A stretch of 64,000 bases of DNA from DASSFZ01 sp035292585 (GTDB lineage Bacteria > Chloroflexota > Anaerolineae > Fen-1058): assembly GCA_035292585.1 (NCBI GenBank), contig DATDPU010000061.1:1-64000 (forward strand), in the 5' to 3' direction. Shown piece by piece: positions 52,811 through 60,020 of the stretch. The position numbers and the translations under genes are program-made. The stretch's first letter is position 1; the number at the start of each line of letters is the position of its first letter. The notes below the pieces were generated by a model, which was not told the DNA's origin, did no database searches, and worked only from the letters and a program-made list of their open reading frames with translations.

Positions 52811-53718
52811 ATACCGTCGAGCGGGCCAACCAGGATTACTATGACCGCGTGAGCCAGATCTACGATCGCAAGCACAACATCAGCCGCGATGACTTCTCCG
52901 TGTTCGTCAGGCAGATCGCCCGGCTGTGTGAGGCGCCGATCCAGGGCATGAAGGTCCTCGATTGCGGCTGTGGCACGGGGCGCGGGGCCATCAAGTTCGC
53001 CCTTTTGGGCAACGCGGTGGTTGCTGTGGACATCAGCGAGAACATGGGCCGCGCTTGCCGGCACAACGCCCTTGCCGAAGGCTTGGCGCTCCAGCCCGGA
53101 GTGTGCGATTGCGCCAAACTGCCGTTTAGCGCTGAGAGCTTTGACGTGGTTACGACCTCCGCTGCGCTGCATCATATGCGCGATCTGGAAGCCTCGATCC
53201 GCGAGTTCTGGCGGGTGCTCCGGCCGGGTGGAAGATGCCTGTTCATCGCTGAACCCAAACAGGCGCTGATCCGGCCCGCCTGGATGCGGCGGATAAAAGA
53301 ACGCCTTTCCGCTCGCTACGACCGGGAGGCGGTCGGCCTGCCGGCAAGCCCGGTCGACCCAGACATGTACATTTTCGCGCTCGATGGCTTCCAAGAAGCC
53401 CTCGGTCAATTGGGGTTCTCGAATATACGCACCGACTGCTTTTTCACCCTTACCTCGGTATATCGCGATCTCATCTTCTATCGGCTTCACGACCTCAGCC
53501 TGCGCAACGCCCTCTATCGTTTTTGCAGCCGTATCGACTACGGCGCGCTGGCATGGTTACCGTCGACCTGCAAATCCTTGTTCACGATGATGGCGGAGAA
53601 GACGAGCCGGCCGAGCGCAGCACCGATCCGGGTGGAGCGCTTTGCCGCCGCGTCCAGCCTAGTACCCCGACCGCCTAATTCTGCGGGGTTGGGACGGCAC
53701 AACCGCCGCCCTCTTTAG
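52807..53718 (+). CDS. Class I SAM-dependent methyltransferase, 3' end overwritten by a repeat
   Basis: A 303-aa methyltransferase. Motif I is VLDCGCGTGRGAIKFA, followed by VVAVDISENMGRACRHNA, FDVVTTSAALHHMRDLEA and a long C-terminal part (SVYRDLIFYRLHDLSLRNAL). The methyl acceptor is unknown. ATG 52807 overlaps the previous stop. The last 20 codons (from Ser-Leu-Val-Pro-Arg-Pro-Pro-Asn) are encoded by the family A repeat starting at 53659, so the native C-terminus has been replaced by repeat-derived residues and the stop codon lies within the repeat. The catalytic domain is complete. Confidence 0.9.
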   Translation: MNTVERANQDYYDRVSQIYDRKHNISRDDFSVFVRQIARLCEAPIQGMKVLDCGCGTGRGAIKFALLGNAVVAVDISENMGRACRHNALAEGLALQPGVCDCAKLPFSAESFDVVTTSAALHHMRDLEASIREFWRVLRPGGRCLFIAEPKQALIRPAWMRRIKERLSARYDREAVGLPASPVDPDMYIFALDGFQEALGQLGFSNIRTDCFFTLTSVYRDLIFYRLHDLSLRNALYRFCSRIDYGALAWLPSTCKSLFTMMAEKTSRPSAAPIRVERFAAASSLVPRPPNSAGLGRHNRRPL

Positions 53719-53807
53719 AAGGCAATGAAAGGCGGCGGCTGGCACTGCCGTCCGCCGCAGTGCAACTGCGGCAGGAACTATGCAACTTCAAGTTGTCGAA
53801 GTACTAG
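53659..53807. repeat. MITE-like repeat, family A copy 3 (expanded)
   Basis: A 149-base copy running from CTAGTACCCCGACCGCC to GTCGAAGTACTAG. Compared with the 110-base copies it has an extra internal segment (around GCCGCCCTCTTTAGAAGGCA), making a longer hairpin (CCGCCGCC/GGCGGCGG). The terminal CTAGTAC/GTACTAG are perfect inverted repeats. It begins inside the methyltransferase gene. Confidence 0.8.
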
Positions 53808-53900
53808 CGCCTCAGGATTCGCCAAGTCGCCTCAACGGTGAAGCCCAGGCGAAGGTCGGATAGCATGACGTAGCTTCAGTGGGTTCAGAGGAGAGTCAAG

Positions 53901-54599
53901 ATGCCAAAGAACAGCGCGGGAAAGCTGATCGCCATCACCGGCCTTCCGGCCTCGGGCAAGACGACGCTCATCAATGGACTGAAGGCCGCGCTCGGCCGTG
54001 CATGTTTTGTATCACAGCCTCCCAAGGAATGGCAACGGGATCCGCGTGTGCAGGCCTTGCTGGAGGGCCGGCAGGCGCCCGGCTTCACAGAAGAAGACGA
54101 GATCGACCTATCGATCTCGCTGCGTTACCGTCAGCAACAGAGGGAGATCTTGCCTTGTCTTGAGCGCGGGGTCGATGTCGTCGTGCATCGCTACCTTTGC
54201 TGTTTGCTCGCCTACTACTACGCCACGGGCTCGATCCCGCTCGCAGCGATCGAGGCCAAAGCCCAGTCGATCCTCAAGCCGGATGTCAGCCTCTACCTGG
54301 ACATCCCGGCCGCGTGCTCGATTCAAAGAACTCTAAGCCGACAAAAGCCATTCTTCGCACATCAAGTGGATCCTCAATTCATCGGGCGGATGCGGGCAGG
54401 CTACCTGAAGCTCGGAGAGCGAAATGGGGCGTTCGTGCTAGACGGCACTCTACCCGGCGAGTGGATTCTTGAGGCCGCGCTTGAGGTGCTATGGGTGCAG
54501 GGCGTCCTGATCGGCGAGGGCGTCAAAGACTCAAGTCCGGCGAACGAAGGCCCGCCCGTCGTGCGGGATGAACTCGGACGGATACCGCTTCATCTGTGA
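53901..54599 (+). CDS. Thymidylate-kinase-like P-loop kinase
   Basis: A 232-aa P-loop kinase related to dTMP kinases: Walker A GLPASGKTT (14-22), a DR(Y/H)-like segment VDVVVHRYLCCLLAYYYATG, KPDVSLYLDIPAACSIQRTLSR. Classical Tmk has DRY where this protein has HRY, and the LID region (RQKPFFAHQVD) is short of the usual arginines, so it may not be a real thymidylate kinase. It follows the repeat that ends the methyltransferase gene and has its own GAGGAGAG RBS. In a pathway context it could phosphorylate a nucleoside-like or alcohol intermediate; housekeeping dTMP kinase is the alternative. Confidence 0.75.
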   Translation: MPKNSAGKLIAITGLPASGKTTLINGLKAALGRACFVSQPPKEWQRDPRVQALLEGRQAPGFTEEDEIDLSISLRYRQQQREILPCLERGVDVVVHRYLCCLLAYYYATGSIPLAAIEAKAQSILKPDVSLYLDIPAACSIQRTLSRQKPFFAHQVDPQFIGRMRAGYLKLGERNGAFVLDGTLPGEWILEAALEVLWVQGVLIGEGVKDSSPANEGPPVVRDELGRIPLHL

Positions 54600-54664
54600 G
54601 CGCCATAGCCGGGCGATGACCGGGTGTGGTCTCGCTTCGCACGACAGGATAAACGCTTTTCGTC

Positions 54665-55342
54665 TCAGACGTTATAGCTTCTCAGCAACTGGTCCAGCGC
54701 CTCTCGCAACAGGGAGGCCTCCGTGCGCTTCGTCCTCTCGGCCAGCCCGGCGAGTCGCTGCAGCTGGATGTTGGAGTAGTAGTTCGATTTCAGCACCATC
54801 TTCTCCTGAGGCGGGAGCATGGTTTGATTCCGTCCCGCCCCTTTGGCTCGGTAGAGCGCCTCTTCAGCCTTGCCGAGCAAGATGGGGCCTTCTGGAGCAT
54901 GGAGGGGAAAGACCGCCGTGCCTGCGCTGCAGCCGGGGTGGGCCTGTTCCAGGCCGGGATAGCTCTCCCGCTTTAGGGTCTCTCCGATGACTGCCGCGAG
55001 TTGGCCGCGCAGACGTTCCGTCAGCAATAGTGCTTCCTCGACTTTCACATCCGGGACAAGCGTGATGAACTCGTCGCGGCCCAGGCTGGCGGCTGCGCCT
55101 TTCGAGACCCCTGCCTTCAGGCTATCCAAACAGGCCGACAGGATCGACTGGGCCAGGTCTGCCCGCTCCGCCTGGAGAATGGGACGGAAGTTATCCAGGT
55201 CAAAGAGGCTGAGGGCAAGGGTACCGTCTCTTTCCTGGGCGGCGGCGATTTGATCTTCAAGCAGGCGCATCGCATCCTGCCTTAGCATGGAGGCGTCCCG
55301 GTAGAAACTAATCTTCTCAAAGGCGATGGGTGCGTTCATCAT
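54665..55342 (-). CDS. GGDEF-like protein with a ribbon-helix-helix-like C-terminus
   Basis: A 225-aa protein. Residues 20-175 form a GGDEF-type nucleotidyl cyclase domain (LALSLFDLDNFRPILQ; signature LGRDEFITLV, i.e. GRDEF; SAGTAVFPLHAPEG; LLGKAEEALYRAKGAGRNQ). The first Gly of GGDEF is an Arg-preceding variant, so activity is uncertain. The last 38 residues (NIQLQRLAGLAERTKRTEASLLREALDQLL) have the strand-helix-helix pattern of ribbon-helix-helix (CopG/Arc-like) DNA-binding domains. That would be a diguanylate cyclase-like sensor directly coupled to DNA binding. It is transcribed against the flanking clusters and sits between them, a plausible local regulator. Confidence 0.75.
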   Translation of the reverse strand: MMNAPIAFEKISFYRDASMLRQDAMRLLEDQIAAAQERDGTLALSLFDLDNFRPILQAERADLAQSILSACLDSLKAGVSKGAAASLGRDEFITLVPDVKVEEALLLTERLRGQLAAVIGETLKRESYPGLEQAHPGCSAGTAVFPLHAPEGPILLGKAEEALYRAKGAGRNQTMLPPQEKMVLKSNYYSNIQLQRLAGLAERTKRTEASLLREALDQLLRSYNV

Positions 55343-55495
55343 GGTCTCGTGTTTGACGGCGTCACAGCTAGGAACATATATACACGAAGATAGTTCATTA
55401 ACATATAACCTATTTGTTGGCTTGCGTCAATGGCATTTGAGCAGCTTAATCGCCGAGAAATCCGAGCAAATAAGGCCGATTGTAGCCTTATCCCA

Positions 55496-55523
55496 TTGAC
55501 GCCTCAATATGTTATGATATAAT
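55496..55523 (+). promoter_or_regulatory. Strong promoter of the RiPP-like locus
   Basis: TTGACG (55496-55501) and TATAAT (55518-55523) with a 16-base spacer form the best sigma-70-like promoter in this window. The leader to the precursor GTG is about 115 bases. The surrounding DNA is clearly AT-richer than the flanking clusters. Confidence 0.75.
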
Positions 55524-55643
55524 GAAGTATGATGGACACATATATATATTAGCGAGCCTGATTGCCCGAGCCGTGCCTGGCTGTTCTTCACGAGCTTTCC
55601 GGGCATATCCAAAACACAGAAGGCCAGAAAGGAGGTGAGAACA

Positions 55644-55712
55644 GTGAAGAAGACCTATAGAAAGCCGACCTTGCGCAAGGTCAGCATTCGTCTTGCACAA
55701 GATGCAATGTAG
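55644..55712 (+). CDS. Short RiPP-precursor-like peptide, interrupted by an in-frame TAG
   Basis: GTG at 55644 is preceded by AAAGGAGGTGAG, an almost perfect RBS. The 22 codons give MKKTYRKPTLRKVSIRLAQDAM, a Lys/Arg-rich leader-like sequence similar in style to KKxYxKPxLxKVxLR leaders that accompany PqqD-like proteins. The TAG at 55710-55712 is immediately followed, in frame, by CKMTPVPGQCALWEVHTDIF, RS and a TGA at 55779-55781. Known leaders of this look continue into a Cys-Lys core, so read-through would give a 46-codon precursor with a 23-residue core containing two Cys. TAG is an ordinary stop elsewhere in the window, so a nonsense mutation is the simplest explanation; recoding is the exciting alternative. 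Confidence 0.6.
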   Translation: MKKTYRKPTLRKVSIRLAQDAM

Positions 55713-55795
55713 TGCAAGATGACTCCGGTTCCCGGTCAGTGTGCGCTCTGGGAAGTGCACACTGACATCTTTCGCAGTTGAGCATAGGAGATCAA

Positions 55796-56050
55796 ATGAA
55801 CATTACACCGCAGAAAAAGTTCAATGTCAGATTTCAGGCCGTGCAAGGTAAGAGCCTCTTGGTTCAACGCAATAATGCCTATGAGATAGACGAAGTTGGA
55901 TTAAGCATCTGGGAGCTCTGTGACGGCAACAATAGCATTGAGAAGATTGCCGAGGCTCTAACTCAAGAATACGATGTTGAGTATGTGCAGGCATTGGCAG
56001 ATTGCCAGGCATTTGTTGAAGATCTCACTTCTAAGGGCCTGCTTGAATGA
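55796..56050 (+). CDS. PqqD-like peptide-binding (RRE) protein
   Basis: An 84-aa protein matching the PqqD fold: FNVRFQAVQGKSLLVQRNNAYEIDEVGLSIWELCDGNNSIEKIAEALTQEYDVEYVQALADCQAFVEDLTSKGLL. PqqD proteins bind RiPP leader peptides and present them to the maturase. It begins 15 bases after the precursor reading ends, with TAGGAG upstream, and its stop overlaps the CPBP protease start (ATGA). No radical SAM gene is in this low-GC segment, so its partner may be one of the enzymes at 42.9-52.8 kb or the nucleotidyltransferase downstream. Confidence 0.88.
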   Translation: MNITPQKKFNVRFQAVQGKSLLVQRNNAYEIDEVGLSIWELCDGNNSIEKIAEALTQEYDVEYVQALADCQAFVEDLTSKGLLE

Positions 56051-56799
56051 CTGCTGTGAACAAACCACTTGTTCGAAAGGGATGGCTTTCAGCCGGCATC
56101 ATCGTCCTCATTCTTATTCTCACCCTGTATCTCCTACTGGTCGGTGAAATCGACCTGGCCATTGCCTTTGGTGTCTACGCACTTATTTTGATTCAGTCGC
56201 GCCTACGTCTTTCGCGAATCATTTTTGGTTTTCCCGGCGCACCTACCCTCAGACGATTGCTGCGTTCTGTAGTGTTCTTCTTGCCGCTACCTTTTCTAGG
56301 TCTACCCCATGAGCGATCGATGTCTTGGGGAATCGTAGCCGGCTTGATCTATGGGGCGCTATTTATCCTCTGGCGACTACCCGAGTTGAGATTCAATTTA
56401 TCCGCTGAATTTATCTCTATACTGCCGCCTGTCACCAGAGAGGATAGAGTTCGAGAGGCATTTCACCCCATCTTGGGCGCCGTAGCCCAAGAATACTTTT
56501 ATCGGGGTGTCATGCTTTACTTGCTTGCAAGCCGCTTGGGCTTGTGGTCCGTGATGATCGCCACACTTTTGTTCACGGCAGAGCACTTCATGCACTTCGA
56601 CGCGCTTCAGGCATTTGATTGGAAGGATTACGTGTTGCAGACACTGCTGGGTTTGGGAGTGGGCGTGATATTCTATTTCTCAGGGTCGCTGATCGGCTGT
56701 ATACTCGGTCATGTTGTCTACAACTGCCCTGGCGCAATCCAGGTGTTGCGTCGCCGCTTAGTACCGCGCTATCCGGTGGGTGAGCATGGACTCTTTTAA
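56047..56799 (+). CDS. CPBP-family intramembrane protease
   Basis: A 250-aa polytopic membrane protein with seven or eight hydrophobic segments. CPBP/Rce1-like motifs: QEYFYRG (the canonical EExxxR with the first Glu replaced by Gln), FTAEHFMHF (FxxxH) and HVVYNCPG (HxxxN/B). Such proteases mature bacteriocin and RiPP leaders or give self-immunity. The Gln at the first motif could lower or abolish activity. It is translationally coupled to PqqD and overlaps the nucleotidyltransferase gene by 14 bases. Confidence 0.85.
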   Translation: MTAVNKPLVRKGWLSAGIIVLILILTLYLLLVGEIDLAIAFGVYALILIQSRLRLSRIIFGFPGAPTLRRLLRSVVFFLPLPFLGLPHERSMSWGIVAGLIYGALFILWRLPELRFNLSAEFISILPPVTREDRVREAFHPILGAVAQEYFYRGVMLYLLASRLGLWSVMIATLLFTAEHFMHFDALQAFDWKDYVLQTLLGLGVGVIFYFSGSLIGCILGHVVYNCPGAIQVLRRRLVPRYPVGEHGLF

Positions 56800-57571
56800 T
56801 GTTGCTCTTGAGCGATTAGGCATCGATACCGAGGAGATAGCTGCGGCGCTTTCCCCCGTCGTACCGCCGTACACCATCTTCTTGAGCGGCTCGGTGGTGG
56901 AAGGGTATGGGAACTCCGAATCCGACCTTGATGTGTTTGTGATTTATCCGGAGGAAATGCCGCCGCTTCAAGCGGCTTATACGACCGACACCAATGTGAT
57001 CCTGAACGAGTATACGGAGCATTGGCGTCTTGACATTGAGTGCTGGCCCAAGTGGGCAGTGCTGTCTACTGCCGAGCGAATCAGTCGGTGCGCTCCCGGT
57101 AATTGGAATGAGTGTCGCAACCTGGACTTAAATGATCTGTACCTTGCCCATCGCGTCCGGGTAGGAATACCGATTGAGCACGAGGAAGGATTTCGGACGC
57201 TCCACGCGACATTTGACTTCCAGCATATAAGCCGAGTCATCATGACGAAGTGTCTAATGGGATATATGGGAATTGCTGAGGACGCGGCAGGTGCTATCGA
57301 TTCAGGGCAGCACGGCGCAGCCTTATTGATGTCGCGCCAAGCCATGCAACGGGCGATCGACACGCTGCTAGCCGCTCATGGCGATACCAGCCCGAAGGAG
57401 AAATGGCGCTTTTTTAAACTGCAGAAACTAGGCGACGCCAACTTGTTCGAGCGCTATTGGGTGCTAGAAACACAAGGTATCCAGGGACGTGAGGATGTTT
57501 TCGAATACGCCAAGTCATGTCTGAGCTTCGCAAATCAGATCGTCTTGAGATCTCAAAAAATGGTAGTTTGA
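56786..57571 (+). CDS. Nucleotidyltransferase-fold protein
   Basis: A 261-aa protein with a minimal nucleotidyltransferase domain: SGSVVEGYGNSESDLDVFVIY (GS...SDxD metal site) and a third acidic position in WRLDIECWPKW. The C-terminal half is helical (LMSRQAMQRAIDTLLAAHG) and could be a substrate-binding domain similar to aminoglycoside-type or MNT/HEPN proteins. ATG 56786 (or GTG 56780) overlaps the CPBP gene, so it is part of the peptide locus. It might nucleotidylate the peptide, as adenylation occurs in some RiPPs, or a self-resistance target. Both ideas are inference. Confidence 0.8.
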   Translation: MDSFNVALERLGIDTEEIAAALSPVVPPYTIFLSGSVVEGYGNSESDLDVFVIYPEEMPPLQAAYTTDTNVILNEYTEHWRLDIECWPKWAVLSTAERISRCAPGNWNECRNLDLNDLYLAHRVRVGIPIEHEEGFRTLHATFDFQHISRVIMTKCLMGYMGIAEDAAGAIDSGQHGAALLMSRQAMQRAIDTLLAAHGDTSPKEKWRFFKLQKLGDANLFERYWVLETQGIQGREDVFEYAKSCLSFANQIVLRSQKMVV

Positions 57572-57662
57572 TTAGCCTGCTTGCGACTGTCGCGATGAGT
57601 GGGCGCTGTTCTTTCGGGCGCCGAGAGGTAAAAGAGCACAGCGACAAAGTAGCTAAGAGAGC

Positions 57663-58529
57663 ATGAAAACAGAGCACAACTATTTTGTTGCCAGCAGGGG
57701 TAGGGGTGGCGCTGGGAAATTTGTCCGCGCCACAGCTGCCACGGCCGCACGCTTATTTGTTGAAAACACCCGCGTCTATCCGTGGAGTTTTTTTGCCGGC
57801 CGCATCGTCAGTTCTTTTTTCACGATCGTCTTGGCCTACCTCATTTACACCGTTCTTTTTGAAGGCCAAACTGCCGCATCGTTCACAACCTACACCGGCA
57901 CCCAGAATTACCTGACGTTTATCGTCGTCGGGGTCGGGATCATGGCTTATGCCAACGGCGCGCTGCTGGGCATCGGCCGCAGTCTCATCATCGAACGGCG
58001 TATCGGGACGATTGACAGTCTGCTGCTGGCGCCTGCGCCCCTACCGAGTTTTTTGGTGGGCGTCATGTTACAGGCCGCGCTGTTGACCACGCTGGATTTC
58101 CTGATCATCCTGACCCTGAGCCTGCCGTTTGGTGCAGACTGGGCCAACGCCAACTGGCTCGGGTTTGTTCTGATCGTGCTGGTCGGGCACATCGGTTTAC
58201 TGGGCATGGCCGTCATCCTGGCGGCCGTCATGCTGTATTTGCGCGATACCTACCTGACGCAGAACACGGTCATCGCGGTGCTGTACTTGATTTGCGGCAT
58301 ACTCTTTCCGATACAATATCTGCCGGACTGGCTGCAAACGCTCGCTCGATTCATCCCGCTCACGGCGACCGTCAGTCTGGCGCGGGACAACGTCTTATTG
58401 GGTTTGGATTTAGGTCAACACCTCGACGCTATCCTGGGCCTCTCGATCTTATCTCTGATCTATTGTGCGCTTGGCTTCATCCTGTTGAATCGCGTCCGGC
58501 GTGTCGCACTCGAGAAAGCGCTGTCATAA
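57663..58529 (+). CDS. ABC-2 type export permease 1
   Basis: A 288-aa permease with a cytoplasmic N-terminus and six TM helices (for example IVSSFFTIVLAYLIYTVLF, LTFIVVGVGIMAYANGALLG, VMLQAALLTTLDFLIILTLSL, LIYCALGFILLN). The coupling loop RSLIIERRIGTIDSLLLAPAPLPSF is family-typical. It is followed by a remnant of an ATPase gene and then a second permease, so the transporter is probably a heterodimeric ABC-2 exporter. GC content returns to the window norm from here on. Confidence 0.9.
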   Translation: MKTEHNYFVASRGRGGAGKFVRATAATAARLFVENTRVYPWSFFAGRIVSSFFTIVLAYLIYTVLFEGQTAASFTTYTGTQNYLTFIVVGVGIMAYANGALLGIGRSLIIERRIGTIDSLLLAPAPLPSFLVGVMLQAALLTTLDFLIILTLSLPFGADWANANWLGFVLIVLVGHIGLLGMAVILAAVMLYLRDTYLTQNTVIAVLYLICGILFPIQYLPDWLQTLARFIPLTATVSLARDNVLLGLDLGQHLDAILGLSILSLIYCALGFILLNRVRRVALEKALS

Positions 58530-58691
58530 ACCGAGCTAGGCTACCAGATTACAGTGCGCAGCGCTCATAACGTCACGTCCGATCTCTTTGACGTCATCAT
58601 CGCGGCGCAGCGCCGCATTCTCGAGATGCGCGCGGTCGAACCGACGCTGGAGGACGTGTTGGTCTCTCTAGCCGGCGACGAGGCGAGGTAA
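58530..58691 (+). pseudogene. ABC ATPase C-terminal remnant
   Basis: The frame directly after the permease stop reads TELGYQITVRSAHNVTSDLFDVIIAAQR and then EMRAVEPTLEDVLVSLAGDEAR before TAA. The EPTLEDV..SL.G tail is the signature C-terminus of DrrA-type ATPases (compare 12400-12459). No start codon, Walker A, signature or Walker B precedes it: the bulk of the gene has been deleted. The stop overlaps the next ATG (TAATG), showing the original translational coupling. Confidence 0.7.
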
Positions 58692-59515
58692 TGCAGTCGT
58701 TCATTCGGACGCTGCTGGCGGAAGCGCGCAAGCAGCATCACGTGTACTTTCATGGGCCGCTGGTCTACTTTTCGGTGTTCGTTTGGCCGCTGCTAGAGCT
58801 GGTGACGGCCTATTATCTCTATCAACCTTTCACGGCCGATGGAGCCAACGTCGCCCGCTTAGAGCGCGTGGTAGGCAGCTCGTCGTTGACGGGTTTTCTC
58901 GTGATAGGCTTTCTCGGTTACAACTTCTTTTTCAGCCTGATTCAATCGGCCTGGCGCTTCACCTACGAACGGACAGACGGCACGCTGGAACTCATCCTGC
59001 TCACACCGGCCAATCGCTTCGCCATCATCCTGGGCAATGCCGCCGCTGCGCTGCTGGAGAGTGTGTGGTTGTTGACCGTTTTTGTCATCGCCACGTTCTT
59101 CGTCCTGCCGGATGTGTGGCGCGACGCCAACCTCTGGCTGCTGCCCTTTGGCCTGTTGACCTTGACGCTCGCGGCGATTGCCTGGGGGGCGCTCCTCAAC
59201 AGCCTCTTTCTATTGACCCGTGACGCCGGTTTCTTCTATACCATCTTGCAGGAGCCGCTCAGTTTCTTCGGCGGGGTGCGATTGCCGATCGGCCTCTTTG
59301 CCGACTGGATGCTCGTCATCAGTTACGCGCTGCCGCTCACGTATTGCCTGATCATCCTGCGCAAGATTGCTCTGAATCGCGCGATGCTGCAAGACATCGG
59401 GCTGGAGGTCGCCGCCCTGGCCGGCCTCGTCGCGCTGATGCTGGCGGCCAGCTATTTTCTATTGGGATACGCCGAACGACGCGCCAAGCGCACCGGAACG
59501 CTCTCGCTGTTCTAA
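58691..59515 (+). CDS. ABC-2 type export permease 2
   Basis: A 274-aa six-TM permease (for example GFLVIGFLGYNFFFSLIQSAW, SVWLLTVFVIATFFVLPDVW, LLPFGLLTLTLAAIAWGALLN, LEVAALAGLVALMLAASYFLLG). FTYERTDGTLELILLTPANRFAIILGNAAAALLE is the coupling loop. The ATG overlaps the stop of the ATPase remnant. With the ATPase truncated, this pair would need an ATPase from elsewhere, such as those at 10482/11530. Confidence 0.9.
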   Translation: MQSFIRTLLAEARKQHHVYFHGPLVYFSVFVWPLLELVTAYYLYQPFTADGANVARLERVVGSSSLTGFLVIGFLGYNFFFSLIQSAWRFTYERTDGTLELILLTPANRFAIILGNAAAALLESVWLLTVFVIATFFVLPDVWRDANLWLLPFGLLTLTLAAIAWGALLNSLFLLTRDAGFFYTILQEPLSFFGGVRLPIGLFADWMLVISYALPLTYCLIILRKIALNRAMLQDIGLEVAALAGLVALMLAASYFLLGYAERRAKRTGTLSLF

Positions 59516-59679
59516 AGGTCAGCGTGGCGGCGCGCTGAACTCCTATCAACCTGAGACCTGAGGGCCACTCTAAAACGGGTAGCCCGAAGGTCAAAAGTAT
59601 ACGAAACAGATTTGGAACTCACACCTGCCCCACACACTTGCCCCAATTGCGAAGCAAGTGCGGGCCGGCAGGTGCTCGG

Positions 59680-59719
59680 ATAACCCGGAGGCCGGTGGTT
59701 CGAATCCACCCCCGCTACA
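59680..59719 (+). other. tRNA 3'-end-like remnant
   Basis: CCCGG, AGGCC, then GGTGG-TTCGAAT-CCACC (a canonical T arm) and CCCGCTACA (acceptor-like) resemble the 3' half of a tRNA, possibly tRNA-Met type (ATAACCCGGAGG precedes it). There is no matching 5' acceptor or D arm upstream, so it is not a functional tRNA. Such fragments mark attachment sites of integrated elements. Confidence 0.4.
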
Positions 59720-59810
59720 CACAGGCTGGGGCGGGGCCTCCGGTAGTCAGACCCAAGCGGGTCGCGTCGGCCATCTGATTGTTGGTCGCCGACACCCAGT
59801 CGGCGACGGG

Positions 59811-60020
59811 TTATGTCTCAATCCTGCCGGATGCATCCAGAAAGCGCGCGTCAGCGTAGCCGCGCTGGCCTTCATAGTCGACGACATACCACCATTGGCC
59901 GCTTTGCGGATCGAAGTTCTGCCAGGCGCCGCCCTGCACTTGTTCGCCGCCGCGAACGCGCTGCGCGAACAAGGCGGCACGCCGATGACGCCCGATGAGC
60001 ACATCTATTTCGACGAGCAA
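59811..60020 (-). pseudogene. SH3-like domain fragment
   Basis: The minus-strand frame reads WQNFDPQSGQWWYVVDYEGQRGYADARFLD, close to a bacterial SH3 repeat (W..V.y.G..GYv.a.fL), ending in GRIET-stop. The upstream part (GGEQVQGGA) does not resemble a signal peptide or other domain. It probably is a decayed C-terminus of a surface protein. Confidence 0.4.

Noticed and set aside
55644..55781. Pyrrolysine or general amber recoding
   Set aside because: Many ordinary genes in the window end with TAG and there is no pylTSBCD-like gene; kept only as a site-specific possibility in the finding.
59512..59709. Minus-strand frame beginning MDSNHRPPGYP
   Set aside because: This phrase is a known artefact of translating tRNA-adjacent sequence; it overlaps the tRNA-like T arm.
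59640..59720. Functional tRNA gene
   Set aside because: Only the T arm and acceptor-like 3' end are present; no D arm, anticodon stem-loop or 5' acceptor can be folded.
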